Shown here: piece by piece, positions 23,117 to 37,500 of the stretch
Layout of the letters: every line of letters starts with the position of its first letter
Numbering within the stretch: the stretch's first letter is position 1
DNA from: Pipra filicauda
Lineage: Eukaryota > Chordata > Aves > Passeriformes > Pipridae
Length of the DNA stretch: 64,000 nucleotides
Assembly (NCBI RefSeq): GCF_003945595.2
Contig: NW_024104286.1
Location: 1,544,685-1,608,684, forward strand
Direction: 5' to 3'
The notes under the pieces: generated by a model
Database searches by the model: none
What the model was told of the DNA's origin: nothing
The model's input: only the letters and a program-made list of their open reading frames with translations
Program-made: the position numbers and the translations under genes

Positions 23117-26100
23117 ATGAAATCCAACCAGCTTTCTGGCAAGAGGAAAATTGTATGGGTAAAAATATCTGCTTGCTTGATTCCACATGCAGCTCTTTTT
23201 CAAGGGATGGAAATGCTTCATTGTGGAGCATACAGGCAGAACCTGATTATGTGAAGCTAGATTGTGGGGCTGTAATACGTGTTGACAAGCACTTTCTAGG
23301 GAGGTACAATGACCTAAGTAAATGGCCACCAACACGAATAAGGTCTCCACGGTTTCACCTGCTTGTTAATACACTTATAGGCTGAACTCTATTGTACACA
23401 CAAATTTACAAGCAGAAAGAGCTAAATATATGGAAATGGGATAAGCATGCAAGTCTGAATACAGGTTATTTCCAGGAGTAAGTTCACTTCCACAAAATTT
23501 ACATTCACCCAGTATTTTTGTGAGATTCATCCTATCATGCAGGGATGAACATGACCAAAATACAACAGTTTTTCTTAAATTTGTGCCTATCAGCATAGGA
23601 AAGATCATGGGTAATACAACATATATGCCTAAGGATTAAAATATTTAATTGTCAAGCCCACTTCCAGAATGTTTAATCCTGTTTCTGAAATGGGGAAGGG
23701 GAAACAGGGACACTATTAAGATACGGTGTACACAAACATGAAATGTGGACTGAAACTATTGGATATCAATTGCATTTGGAAAAAATTTACTGGGAGCTAG
23801 GGCAAGAATCACTTTAGCTGTCTGCTAGTTCAATAATTTGAGATGTTTTACAATATGAATTCTCTGAATGAAGTGTTGCCAACCCAACTGAACTAGCAGC
23901 AATGGCCTTGAAACACTGCTAGATGGAAGAGCCTGGTTTCACAGGTGCCTGGTTTCACTGAGCTGCTTTGAACGTCACTGCCTCTAAATGGTCCAACAGT
24001 TGGACACAACATGTGACTGGGAGTTATAAACTTGCATGGCAGAATGGCTAGAGCACCTCTCCTTCAATGTTCAGGTTAGACCTAATCTGTCTGTAGCCCT
24101 GTAGAAAAATATTTTCTAGGAAAATGAGAGTGCAAGGGCCACCACACATTGAAAGTCTCTTATTGAAGTAGGGGGTCCTATGCTAGGGATTTTTTGTGGT
24201 TCTTCTTTTATCAGTTTTGCCTCTGTATTAATTTAATTTGATTTCTGATTATAAGCATTGACCCCTGAGGGAAAAAATCTTGCTGTTTATATGTTGTGCT
24301 TCTTGCTGAGTCGTTCTGTCATGGTAGGAAAGGCTGGAACGCCCCTTGTACTCCAAGACACACTCAAGTAGGAATATGGGCACACTCTGTTTCATGTATT
24401 TCCGCTGCCACCTTCTCTTCTCTTTTTATCTTTTCTCTGTGCTTTTTTTTCACCCTGCTAACACATGGATGGAAATTGCTCCCATTGTTGTTCCCACTAG
24501 TTTGTTTTGTTGCTTTTCTTATTTCAGTATCTCTCCTTATGCTGAACACAATTCAGTAGCACTTTTAATAGAGGAAAAATGAGTTTCCTCACATCTGTAC
24601 TCCTTTATGGTTTAGGGCAAGTAACAGATAGAGAATCCCTCTTCAAAACTAGTTTTTATGTAATCAACCGCGATGGATTAATGAAAGGGCCCAAATATTT
24701 TTTAAGCATTTTCCTGTTACTATTAATAATAATGTACTTTCTCCAAGGTTCTTATTTGGTTTTGGCTAAAAAACTGTGTGGTTGCTACCTTCCCTGTTAC
24801 AGTTCAGTGTCTTCCCAAGAAAAGACCCAGCTGGTGAAATCTTGTTTCCGTTTTTGTTAGAATACAAACTCTCTTCTAAAGTATTGTTTTGACCTCTTCT
24901 GTTCTCCGGCTTTTTTCAGAGCTTTTACAATGACACTGAAGTAAGTCCGGAGTGTGTTTTTGCCAGGTTGTCATCCCTGGACTGAAGTCTGTAGGGGTAG
25001 TCTGCTTTCTTGTGGCAGTAACCAAACACATACTTTGCCAATGGAACTAATTCCTTTCTTTTGCAAAACTTCTGTGTGCTTTGAGAAATTTTGTGGATTG
25101 CTGGCTAGTAAACTTTCATGCTGAACAGTCATGCGTGTATGTGTATGTGCATGTGTGAAACAAAGACAGGAGAAATATCCTACAAAATTCAGATTGCCAA
25201 GTTTCAATATGGCAACTGTCCTAGTCCACTTTGAGACTCCTTTATGTATGATAAAGTAGTAATTTAGCATAATAATAAGATGAAAGTCAATTTCTTTAGA
25301 TGTTCTTTAAGAAGTCCTCATTTTCTCACTATCCATGGATGCAGAGATAATACAACAAGGATGCTAGCACAGACTGTTTCAGCATTTACTCTTTCCCAGC
25401 ACATGGTGCTTGATAATAGCATCCTGTTGATCTTTGTCCTCTATATTTGGCTCTGTAAAAATCTGTTAGGAAACAGTTGTAGTGCTGGGGACTGATGAAG
25501 CCATAGGATGCTGCTGTATCTTTGTTTCAACTAGAGATTTTATGAAAGTATTAAAGGGTTATTTCTTATCTCTGATTAAGTCTAAGGTTTCATTCCCCAA
25601 TGCCATCAAACTAACACCTTTCTTTAGTATAATACATACATGCCTTTGCAAATATTTTAAAAACAGTCATCAATCATGTGTTGTAAGAGAAGACTAACCA
25701 TCAAGAAGTAGACTTCCCTTCTTATTCTCCAAGGGTGGAATTCAATTATGCAGAGGAACAAAACAAGGTCTATGTGCCATCCAAGTCCCTCGTAGTCCTG
25801 TTTGTGCTGACTCTTTACACACGGGTAGACTCTACCACAAAGAAACAATTTCTGTGTGATGTCCGAGTGCCACAATCAATTAAATTTTGTCTGAAGGACC
25901 CCTGTCAGTATTGTGTGTGGAAGATGGAAGACATGCCAAGAGGAGTTTTATGCCCAGTGGGCCTGGCTCATGCCCAGCTGAAGTCAGTGGAACTTTTGCC
26001 ACTCCTTCCAAAATCAACAGAATGGCTCCTCCACTCACTCCCTGTTTCTCTTGCTAAGGCACAGTTCTCTGATATTTTCAGGCACTCGTGCTCTTCAGCT

Positions 26101-29100
26101 TGGAATCCCCACAAGGTTGGGTTTCATAACAAAAGGCAGCCCTCATTCTTTTAAGTTCGAGTAGACAGAAGAGAGCAAGGTGAGTCATTTTTTTCCCTTG
26201 CTAGTCTTGATAGGATGCTGCAGGTTTGCCAAAGATTACTTGAGGTTTCCATGGATAAGGTGTGAGTGAAGACTGCAGCAGTTTGAAGCAAACTAGAATG
26301 TTGTTTTTGTAGGTTTTCTTCTTAATTCGCTGGAAAGGACAAAATGCACGTGCAGCACTATCCTAGAGCCACTCCCTCAGCTGTTTGCATTTTAGCAGTG
26401 AGTGTCATCTCCTTAAAAATGCTTGACGTTATCCTCAGTAAAAGAATCCTCGTAGTCCAAAGCAGTTTCTTGTTCCAGAAATGTTCCCATATCCTCATAG
26501 AGATCTTACAGCACCTTGCAGACCTGACACAGAGCCTTTGAAGTAAACAGAAAGTCTCAGTGGCCTCAAGGATTTAGTTAGGGAGCCCTGTGGACTGCAC
26601 GAGACAGGTAACACCATCAAAAGCACCTAATAACTACTGACAGTCTTAGTCTCCAAATCACTTGGATGACTCTGAAAATATTTATTCCAGGGCTGGCTAT
26701 ACATTCTTAGCAGTACAGAGCACATAAATGGTACTCAATGAATAATATAAAAGTCCTTCTAAGTACAAAAATATCTCTGTTCAGAAAAATTATAATTTTA
26801 TGCTTTGCTATTTCTTTTTTGTCAATGTTTTTGTGAGCATCCCTTTGGCTATGGTATTTGCTTAAAGTACAAATATGTACTATGTGTCAAAATAAAATAT
26901 TTATTGAATACATTTACTTTGTGTCTGTTGAGTTATGGGTGGATTCTGAAGTGCTTCTTTGCTGCGCCTGATGAAGCCATTTTACATTCTCTCTTGGCTA
27001 GAGACAATGAAAATTTGAAGCCTCACAGTTCTGCAAAAAGAAATGTTTGAAGAGAATTTGAGTTGAAATTTATCACAAACATTCACTTTTGCTGTCACTC
27101 CAGGACCAGCCACAGGATTGCATGAAAACAAGGGTTTTTAAGGGTGGGGATAGTTGTCTCTACCAACACCAGTCCTAATTTGTAGGTGGGCTAATATGAA
27201 ATGGTACTGCAGACTGGTGGGTGCAACTTGTCCAAGGATGTTTGGAGTGGACTATGGCTTACCTGATGTCCCCAGAGAGGGCAAAGCACATGGTCTTGGT
27301 TTCTTTTCTTCTCTCTTTCTTGCAATAATTCAAGGAGGAGAGTGTGAGCAAGTGGAGGACTGAGTCTCTTACACCATGGCCTGCATCACCCAGATGCAAA
27401 AATGGGTTTTGTAGATGACTGTGACATCATTGAAGAAAAGTACCACTATGACCTCTGAGAAGAAAAGAGAATGTACCTTTCCCAAGCTCCAGGGAGTCTG
27501 CATGGTAGCTAAGAAATTGAAAAAATTTCTGGCACTGGCAGAAGTTCAAAAAACAGCCTTGGGACCTGACAAGTGGTCCTTCCTGTCAGAGAAATTTACT
27601 CCTAGACAGAGGAGCAAGCTGGTATTCAGACACTGACAGCAGCAGATACTCATATTGGGTTTGCCTGATTGAAAGTGATGTGGTTGATGATAGCTCATCA
27701 GGAAGCAGGAGGGCACCCTCCCAGAGCCTCATTGTCCATGTAAGCATCACCAAAGTGGAGGTGGGCATTGAAAACTCAGACCTTGGCTTTGTGTGAGACT
27801 CCCCCGCGAGACACCAGGCACTGCAGCTACTGTCATCTTCTGTGGTTGCTTCACAGGGTGTCCTGCTGTCCTCACTCCATGTCTTTCCCTGAGCATGTTA
27901 GAAGTGGCAGCAGTGGTGCACCTTAAGCCTCCTGCAAAAGGTGAAGGACAAACAAAGGCATTGTTATCAAGTTGTGTGCTTTAGTTTGGATTAAAACTGT
28001 AAAACTTCAGGCACAGTTTTTCAAGGAGAATCTATGAATGACTAAGTGGGTCTGTGCACAGACTCATAAGCAAAGGATTTGTCAATGGGGAGATTAAGTT
28101 CATTGTAGCTGTCTCTTTGTTAAGTGATTGGGTCCTTTGAATATGTAAGCAATATATTATGAGGCCTAGAACAAGTAAAATTAGATGGATATTCAGTTAG
28201 GTAGGATCTCCTTCATTTTTGTTTGTAAGTGGTGAAGAGACATACAGGATCCCCTTGGTTCTGGACCCACTCTGGATTTCTTTTGGTGGTTGCTCAACTC
28301 CTCTTACTGTCTATAAACAGAATCTGAGGAGATTGTCTTTTGTCAGAGTTACATATGTGCCTGAAGTTATATGGTGTCACAGTTCCATTTAGCTTTCCTG
28401 TATGAAGATTTAGAAGAACAGAGAACCTAAAAAATGCTAATTTCTTGTCTACTGGATTTAAATTAAGCATACAGGGATCCATGCCTCAAATAATCCGGTT
28501 TGTACAGTTCAAACACATTCTGCAACTTGAAAAAGAAAGACCCAATTCAACAACTACTTTATTTCCTCACCCCATTACAATCGTTGCAATGCAATTATGT
28601 TAAATCCAACACAGGAAACCAATTATTTTTGTTGATACAGTGGAATATTTACTGCTAGAGAGTGAGAATAGAGGTCTACCAAGCCAAAGAGAGCAAATGA
28701 TGACTGGTCCTTCAAATAACTCTAATTTCTGTAAAAGCAAATATCAGCCCTTTCTTTTATCTTTGTGTATCATATCATACAGAAGGAGGTCTTGACATTC
28801 TTTGAAAGCTACTCAGAAGCCTCCACATGAGCTGTGCATAAAGAGCTGTAGGTAGCACATGAAAAGTCTCTAAAAACAATTCTGCCACCGTGGCTAGATC
28901 CACTGGGATCAAATAAGGTAGTCTTTAATTATAGCCCCCCTGAAAAGCTATGCATATGCAGAATGTTTCCAGAATTTGACTATACCTTGAGACCTGTTTT
29001 TGAAGACAAGCCTTTCACATGTTTTAAATGGGATTTAGCCAATTTAAAGGGATGAGCTTACACAGTTGCCTTTATGATCAGAACCAAAGATGTTGTATGA

Positions 29101-30868
29101 CTGATTTTTTAAAAATTTAACATATGTGCACACTTTGTGGGCAGAGACTTATCCTATTGAAATAAAAACACCTCTGTGAAAAGTTAAGCATGTCCATAAG
29201 CTTTTGCAGGATGGGCCTGATTTTGTGAAAATGTACTGAAAAACCTGTGTAGTACCTCCTCAGTTCACTTCTATCAGAAAGCGTGTTAGAGCCTATGTGT
29301 ATTGGCGTGGAATTGCAGTGTTAGCTGTATAAAAAATAGCATTTTCTTGCAAAAAATTTCCTGGTTGTTTTAGGAGATTTTTTTTCTTTGACAGAAAATG
29401 TATTGATCTGATCCTGGGAAAGTGACTGTAGTGCTCAACAGAACAGTTCCTGCCACATAATTTTGATGTTCATAGGTTGTGTAATATTTCATATGAAAAG
29501 CCTCTGTCAACTTCTACTGACTGCTGAATCTTAAAATGATTCATCCACACAAATGTATTTTTCAGGAAAGCTTCTGAAGCAGGAGACTGACCTCACTGCA
29601 AAATACAATTTAATGAAACATATGTTGATTATAAAAGTATGTACATATCTCTATATATTTCTTTTCTCTTTTCTGATTTATTTTTTAACTCACAAGGAAA
29701 TACAGTGTTTAAAATAATATGAAAAGGAAATTCATGAGAAATAATATATTTTGAAGTATAAATTTGCAAAAGCATGTATTTCTGTGTTGTAACTTTTAGT
29801 GTTTACATATAACTATAAAATAAGAAAAGTTAATGTGTGAAATAGCTAAAATTGTCACCATTTCTCAGTTCTGAATTAAATAAAGTTTATATTTCAAATA
29901 ATTGTAGTCCATGTTTATAGCTTCAGATTTCCATCTCAGTATATCTGAATGTTTTTACCAGTCAGATCTCCCATACACCAATGGAAAATTTGATTTCTAT
30001 TTCTGCCTTTTACAATTTCTCTTGATCTTCATGGGAAGAACCATCTGTAATAAACTAGGAGAGGAGAGACTGGTTCCACTGACAGCAAATGAAGGTTTTC
30101 CCATTAGTTCCCTGAAGTTCGGAGTTTCAGTCTCAAGACATAATTACAGGTAATGATGGACATGTTTAGGTTGGTGTTTAGCCATTGGCTTCAAAGAGGA
30201 CACATTTCACCCTCAAATGTTTTATTTCAGTAGTGTTTTAAAATATCTGTGTGACTAGATGTATACAAACACACACACCCCCACAGAGGCTCCTCTCACT
30301 CACATTTCATGTGGGAGAACACATGGTAGGCTCAGGGTTAAAGCCATGAAGGTGTGGTGTTCTTTGATTGTCTTTTTTTTTAAACACAGATATAACTTGC
30401 ATTGAAACTTTCTCTTTTTTTGGTCTTTCACAGATAAAAAAACCACTCCAACCCTTTCATAAAGAAGAAATTTTTCCAGCTTGTCTCTGACTGTGTTGTC
30501 AGGACCAGTGTCTCACTCATGTGTGATGTTATGTTTTCCCATAAAGCTTTGATAGGAACTAAACATAGAAACTTTAATTCATTTCTTAGTCCTAAACCAG
30601 TCATTATTTTACAAACTTATGGCCAAATTTACTAGTGAGTATTACAAAGGTCATTGTGTTGCATAAAGCCACAATTTCTCAAGAAGAGATACATTACTAT
30701 TTTAAAACCTTTTAACCTTTAAGCTAAGCTTACAATTTTGTGACCTGTTGCACATTTGCATGTAGTATTCAACTTGAAATCTGAGCAAACTGGAGGTGAG
30801 CCCAATCCAAATGTGCCAATCCAAGTGAGACCAATTTGGAAAACTGTATCTAGAAAAAATTTAAATCG

Positions 30869-30911
30869 TAGAATCATAGAATAACCCAGGTTGGAAGTGA
30901 CCTGAAAATGT
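30869..30911 (-). mobile_element. CR1 LINE 3'-end fragment, minus strand
   Basis: The plus strand reads GAATCATAGAATAACCCAGG and then TTGGAAGTGACCTGAAAA, which is the reverse complement of the CR1 3' tail common in birds (usually AATGG rather than AATAACC before the GGTTGGAAG). Only about 40 bp are recognisable, so this is an old, strongly truncated copy. CR1 identifies the host as avian or reptilian. Confidence 0.75.
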
Positions 30912-33904
30912 AGGCATTTTTTTATATCTCCTCTTAAAGAACAAAAGAAGGCCCAGCACAAGTATTGTACGTCACTAAAGTATCTTCATGTGATTAAATT
31001 AAATTGGATTTAAAGTGGCGTAGGGGCCTTGAAATGGTCTGATAGACTTCACCTTTGCTGACACTGGGGATTGAGCTATGGATCTTCAAAACAAAACACC
31101 ATAAACCTCTGCAAACTATGAAGACCTGAGAATTTTAGCAGACATTTTCCATTAAATCGCTGTGGATAGAGACAAGAAAAACATCCTGTAGGTATTGGTA
31201 CACAGACAGTATAATGTTGCTGCAGTAGCTGGATGAAACCAAACCCACCACAGCATTGATATGGATGCTAATCAGTAATAAGGTGGAGCAGAGAAACATC
31301 TCCCAGTAGTGACTGAACCCTTCACTGTATAATTTTCATTGCCGTTTAGAGTCCATGATAAAGAATTTCAGTTCACAGATGCAAAAGCCTTTCAAGAATG
31401 ATGCTACAGATAAGACACCTCAGATACACTGACTTAATAAAAGCTACTCCTCCTCTAAATGTGAGTTTTGATGTTTCTTCCTTATTTAAGGGCTATTTCT
31501 CCCCGTCCACATTCTAATTAGTGCCAAGGAAAAGTCCTGTGCTGCCCAAAAAGACACCTGTAGATTTTTGCTGAGTCTAGTTGTTCCAAGCAGCGGTCTT
31601 TGGACATCTCCAGGTCCTGTTAAGTAGTTGTATGTTGTTTCCGTAGACCTATTGGGTCATTGATGCTCTTTGACTCTTTTCTTTTCAGGCGCTAAATTAG
31701 TTAAAAGAAGAAATGATATAACACTGTCCTAAGATGACTATTCGAAGTGAGCAATTGCTGCTCTAGTTGCCATAGGGATACTGAATTAATGCAGATGAGG
31801 TAGGAGATATCCAGAAGGCTCTGTGAACACGAGTTTCTCTTCAGCAGCCCAGGGTGACCAAAAGCTGGGAGATTTCTGCACTTCCATCGTGCTGGGGGCA
31901 GATGTTGAAATGGCTGTCTGCGTGCTGCACCTTGCTCACCACTGAAAGTGGAACTTGGCTCTTAGGTGCTTTTGAAAACATTACCACAAGTTCCCTAGGA
32001 GCAATACTTAGAAACAGCTACTTGCTGCAAAGACTAAAAAACCACCAATACTGGATTCATAATAAATCCACCAAGGAAAACTGTGGAAGCTGCATACAGA
32101 TGAGACCAAGTGGTGTATTTGGGGACTGATAGAGTCTAATTAAAATAAACTAATATTTGGAGAGGAATAACTCCTCCACAGAGGAAGGAGCTCTTACATA
32201 GAAGGTGTTCAACACTATGACAATCTTTCCGTGGAAAAGGACTGATAAGTGAGCTGCTACCCAAGAACTTTGGTTCTAGTATTATTTATCTTATTGATGA
32301 TGTGGTGAAAGTGGTCAACTGCACAGAGAATGGTGATCATTTTTAGTTCAGTTGTGTATTGGCATGTATTCCAAACAGGACTAAATCAAGGCTCTAGTCA
32401 TTGCAGATATAACCTATAAATGCATGACATAATAATGCCTAGTCCTCAGAAAACACTGACAAACTTAAGCGATAACTTGGTGACACACACCAGCACTCAC
32501 AAACTCTACCTTTGGAGCACCATTTCCTCCCAGCCTACTCATGGAAAGAGATAGATCTTATAGCCTAAGGGTCCTCAGATTTATGCTTTCTGTAGGAAGC
32601 TACAGAAAAACACCGATGACATTTATGACAAGAATCAACTCTGCCCTCAGGTGCTTTTTCACAGTTGTACATGAGGACTGAGTTTAACACTAAATTATTT
32701 GGTTAAAAATACACAAAAAAGTACAGTTTCACACTATACATTTTTGACACAGACACAGCTGTTAATTATTAAGGCAGGCTAGAGCCTTGGCTATTGTGAA
32801 TGGATGTATCTCAATTGCCTTCAGAGAAATTGTAGTGATTTGCTTCAAGTCACTTAGACTATCGGCTCAGACTTTCAGCTCCCAAAATGCAAATTTGTGC
32901 TGGAAAAAAAACATGCTGGCCATGAGTAGGCTGCAAATCTGATGCTCTTTCAAGGTCTATTTTCCCAAGCACTGTGCATTGGATGTATTAACAGTGTAAG
33001 ATACCCTTGAAAGGATTAACTGTAGATAGTATACCCAAATTTGAGCCAGGATAATTTATTTGAAATAGTGAAGGGTATGAATGGGATTTTATGAGAACAG
33101 ATGTAAACATTCCCCAACTAGATGGAACAAATTAGCAGCTAAGGAATAAACAGAACGCACGTGGTTCACTGATAAATAAATACACAAAATCTGACTTGTC
33201 TTGCTCAAGAGCGGACTAGATGACAGTAGTAACTTCTCTATTCCCACTCATCAAAATACTGTCTGCCCTTCCTATACAACACCTCTAAGCTTAAAGCTCT
33301 ACAACTTCTTCTAAAATGTCCTCCCCATCCTCATTTTTATGGTTATTATAGTATTATTAACACTATGCATTAGTACCTTTCCAAGTTGTCTGATGGAGGT
33401 TAATTAATCCCTTTTAAACCACTCAAGACTTAATTGAAATAAACAAACGTTATCATATCCATCTTCCAGCTGAAGGAAGTGATTCACGGAAAAGTTAAGT
33501 TGCTTCTAAAGTCATAAAACAAGTCAGTAGGCAAATCAGGAGGAGAGGTAGGCAGCCCTGGACTTCTAGACTCCCACTATAATGATTGCATTAGCCCGAC
33601 TTCCTAGAACCAGTATGTCTGAATGAGATAATTTTATTCAAAAGATTTCTCAATTATATTCACATTTAGACTTGATTCCAGTATTACTGTAGCCAGTGGG
33701 AACACAGCAGCAGAAGATTTTGGTGCTAATGTAGCCTTTCCAGTGAAAGGAAAGACAACTGTGAGACAGTGTGGGTGAAATCATTTTCCTAATGGGGTAC
33801 TTTTTTTAATGTTAGCAGGTGTTAGTATTATAAACTTGCAAGAAAGGCCAGGTGCTGTGTTCGGGTATGATCTCACCTTCCTTGTAAATGAGCCTTTAAT
33901 GTCT
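30912..33904. other. AT-rich intergenic DNA, nothing recognised
   Basis: Short, interrupted frames only. No RNA gene, repeat family or splice pair that I can support. Confidence 0.55.
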
Positions 33905-34501
33905 CTAATTTCCTTGGTCAGGCACACCCCCCTCCGCCAACTCTCCTGGACTATTCAGCCTTCCCATACCCACAGACGGTGGTAACAAAAGGTAATACTG
34001 GATGCAAGAAGGGTCACTTGACCAGCCCTCGCTGTTGCTGTGGACCCTTCCCTGCTTTCCAGTGCTTGATGACAGAGTGTAGGGAAGACAGGAGGGCGGA
34101 TGAGTGTGGAGAAGGACTGCTGTTACACATGGGTGGTGATGCAGTTCATGCCTCCGGCCTGATGTAGGGGAGAAGGCCCCCGAGATATGATGGTTGTTGC
34201 AAGTGACTCCAACCACTGGGAAGCAGGGTGTGCTGCAGGTTCTTTGGGGACAGTGGCCTCTGCAGGAATTACACAGAGCGCCAGCCTCAAACCAACCCTT
34301 GGGACTCCACAATATATCGAAATAACATGGGCAATAGCATTCTGAGAGAGGCTGAACATACCCTCCACCACCATGAGGAGCAAAACCATGCCACGACAGG
34401 TCTACCAGGCCTTCCTCCTGCTCCCTCCCTGAGGCAGTAGGATAACCATCTGTATACCACTCTGATATGTCAGCACTAAACACCCAGCTTGTAAATGACA
34501 C
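33905..34501 (-). other. GC-richer block with a 198-codon open frame, origin unknown
   Basis: A minus-strand frame of 198 codons, starting MSFTSWVFSADISEWYTDGY, is the longest open frame outside the CpG island. An overlapping minus-strand frame of 88 codons (34,123-34,389) and plus-strand frames are also open, and composition changes abruptly at both edges. The translation is rich in Cys, His, Ser and Pro, with no domain I can name and no splice sites evident. It may be a decayed retroelement fragment, an old processed insertion, or a chance frame in GC-richer DNA. Confidence 0.2.
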
Positions 34502-37500
34502 GCTTTATCTCCCATTCTGTTCACAGCCTATTGACACACGACAGTGGTAGCAGGACCTCAGCGATTTTCCTGATTTCTCCTGTTTATTCCTGATTTCCAC
34601 TGGCACAAGAGAAATGGATCATTGCTAGGCGTCTTTTTACAGAATAACCGGACCAACAGTGGGAGGAGAATGAGCTCACATTTAATTTCTGCTTGAAAAA
34701 TATCGGTGATGAAAAGGCCTTGTGCTATATTTCTGTGATGGTAGACTTTCACCCTGCTGGGAGTAGTTAGACCAGACAATTGAATAACCCTTACTATTAA
34801 GAGCAGACTTAAAATATCTTAATCAATGCAATCATAAACACAAAAATTTAAGTGTAGCTGTAATCCTCATTAGCACATGACACCATGCTCAATTTCACAT
34901 GCAATTACCTGGATAGACCATGTAATTATGCCACATAATTACTCACACATTTTACGAATGAAGTTGCATCTCTGCAGCTCAAGATGATGATGTAGCTCCT
35001 TCATTTCAACCAAAGTCCTGTGGCACATTTTCCACCAGACACACATTCTCTTTTTTAAAAGCAAGGACCAGAAGTTGAAAAAAGTCATCTGAGAGCTCAA
35101 GAAAAAATTTAAGTATTGTGTTTTAGGCACTCAATTTTGCTTTAGGACATTAGGATTAATTGATGAAATTTATTGGCAGAAGCTTGTTTAGAACATGTAA
35201 ATTATTGCAAATGTAACCTGTTATTGCTGGTATCTATTAAACCTCTTAATATGCTCTGGGCTCCCTCACTGAAGGCATTAAAAGATGAACAAATAGCAAA
35301 TTCCCAGGCAGGAAATGATGCCAGGCCATGTTCTCAACTGCATCTAAATCTACTCAGTGCAGCAAATGGCAGGAATTAAATTGTTGTTGGTTATAATTCC
35401 CAAATACACCGTGATAATCTGTTTCAGTCCCCGCATAGGTTTGCAATATAGACCTTATCATAGTTTACACTACGGAAAAGCAAGACTACCTCTAGAGGCC
35501 AGCTGTGTCAACTCTGGCTGTTGGACTGCTGCCCAAACTGTATAGGCAGTGCACGGATATCACCCGTAAAGACAAAAGCCCTGATACCCCATTGCCCTGT
35601 ATTTTACTTTGCCCTTTAATTGTGTTTGTTCAAACAGAAGTGCATATAAAATGCCGCAGGCCTGATTGCATCGGTCTGCAGTCCCATGCAGGGAGTGGGA
35701 GGAGAGTCTTATGACTGACTGATACTGGATTAATTTGTCATTCAAAAAAAAAAAAAATCTCAAAGAGAACTATATTAAAAATATATTTCATGTGACCTCA
35801 CTTGAAACATTTTATTCTGGGTTAGAGAGTTTCTTTCAATCATTTTATTGTTTCTTCAACAAAAAGAAAGCAGCTTTAAAACAAAAGCAGTTTGGAGGAA
35901 ATAATTCAGTTGGAATAAAACGTACCAAAAGGAAATGCAGTCATTCAGTAATACAGCGAAACAAAGTCAAATTCACACCATGTTTTCCACATCCCAAAAC
36001 AAAGGTATGTGCCAAAACAAATTTTGGTGATTAATATACACACCAGAGTGCCAGGTCAGCTTTATTTTCAGTAAGTAACATAGCCCTTGAGTTCCTACAA
36101 AACAAAGCCCATTGTAGTGAGTGCAAGCTCAGCCCTAAACATTTGGGACAAAAGGTAAGGTAAATGGAGAGGTAAGCCACCTATGGAGCTATAATCCCAA
36201 CCAGCAGAACGGCCTTTAGAAGATATGCAGTTCTAATGGGTCCACTTTTCCTGGGAAGTGTGAGTAGCCCAGTTGTTCCTTGTGTGATATCATTGCCGGT
36301 TGCTATATCTTGTTCTCTGTCTGGGACGAGGGTATTTGGACAAGATGAAGAGAGAAAATATACAAAGGCAATGCCTAGAGATAGGAATTGTAGTACCTTG
36401 TCTGTATAGTGTGACAGTTAATGTCAGTCTAGAAATTTTAACATTTGACTTTGTGTATGGGCTCTTGGTAGCCCATTAAAGAAAAATGAAGTAAGATGAA
36501 CCCCCATCATGAGTTTTCTCTTGGGTGCTAAATCAGAGCAGAGTCAACTGAAACCAAAGCTTTCTTTATTCGAAGGGTATTGTGGGGTCTTACCCCCAGT
36601 GCTGCTCAGCACATTCTCAAAAATATTGGTAACAAAGTTTTAGAGACCTAAAAATCTAAAGCAAACTATTTTTCCATTTTTCTGTGACGATCTATTTGCA
36701 CGTAAACTTCAGAATGCCTAAGCAATTTTGCTCTAGTTTAGATTAAAATTTACCTTTTTTTTTTAATTGCCAAGGCTGATATTTAAAAAGGCATTTTAAG
36801 TGTTTTCTTCTTAAACAGTTTTAAAGAATATATTCAAGGGCCTGTTGTTCATGTAGGAATAAGAGTGTACAGTATTGTACTGGATAAGGCTTACAATGAA
36901 ATCTTCTGTCACGAAATCTGTGCAAAGTGATAAGATCTATTTCATACAGTAATTTAAATGTGTAGATCTCAAAGCCCTTGAGGAAAGGGGTTGTAATCAC
37001 CAACACTGACGATCACTGCTGATGGGGAGCCTCAGGAGATAAAGGGATTCGGTGAAGGTCATCCAGCACGCCAAGACCTAAGCTGCACCCTGCTCTCCTT
37101 GGAGCTAGGCCAGCACTTGGTGCCTTGGTTCATGCTCCTGCTTGAACAGGTTGATATACATATTTTTTTTCCTTCAGATGGTTTGGAACTAAGGATGCAG
37201 CATTGAGTCAGAGTGCATACACATGTTTCCTCCCCACCCCGCCCTGTGCTGTCTTTTCCTCTCTTCCCACATTTAATATGTCTGAGCTAATTTTTTTTTA
37301 CAAGAATTTTCTGGAAGCAGTGATAGATAACGGGAAAGTACTCTGAAGGCTGTAATAAACAAAAACCATCATTTGGGTTTAACTGATGTATTCATCACCT
37401 TGCTCTGCATAAAAATCCTTGTGCCCAGCTATCTTCTATCACAGCCAAACAGGTCATACCATCTCTTTTATAAATCTGTCACTTTACTGGATAGTTTTCC

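Larger units (their letters stand above)
14431..30868. other. AT-rich intergenic DNA, no gene seen
   Basis: No frame in these 16 kb has codon bias, domain motifs or flanking splice pairs that support a coding exon. It contains T-rich and CAAA simple repeats (listed) and no recognisable interspersed repeat apart from the CR1 scrap that follows. An area around 27,400-27,790 has several short open frames close together with lysine-rich translation, but I cannot link it to any known protein. It is most simply the upstream flank of the minus-strand gene. Confidence 0.6.

Noticed and set aside
25735..26154. 139-codon plus-strand frame
   Set aside because: No family resemblance, no splice sites in register and ordinary AT-rich surroundings.
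27415..27636. Lysine-rich frame that looked like a processed pseudogene
   Set aside because: No known source protein, no poly(A) tail and no target-site duplication could be found.
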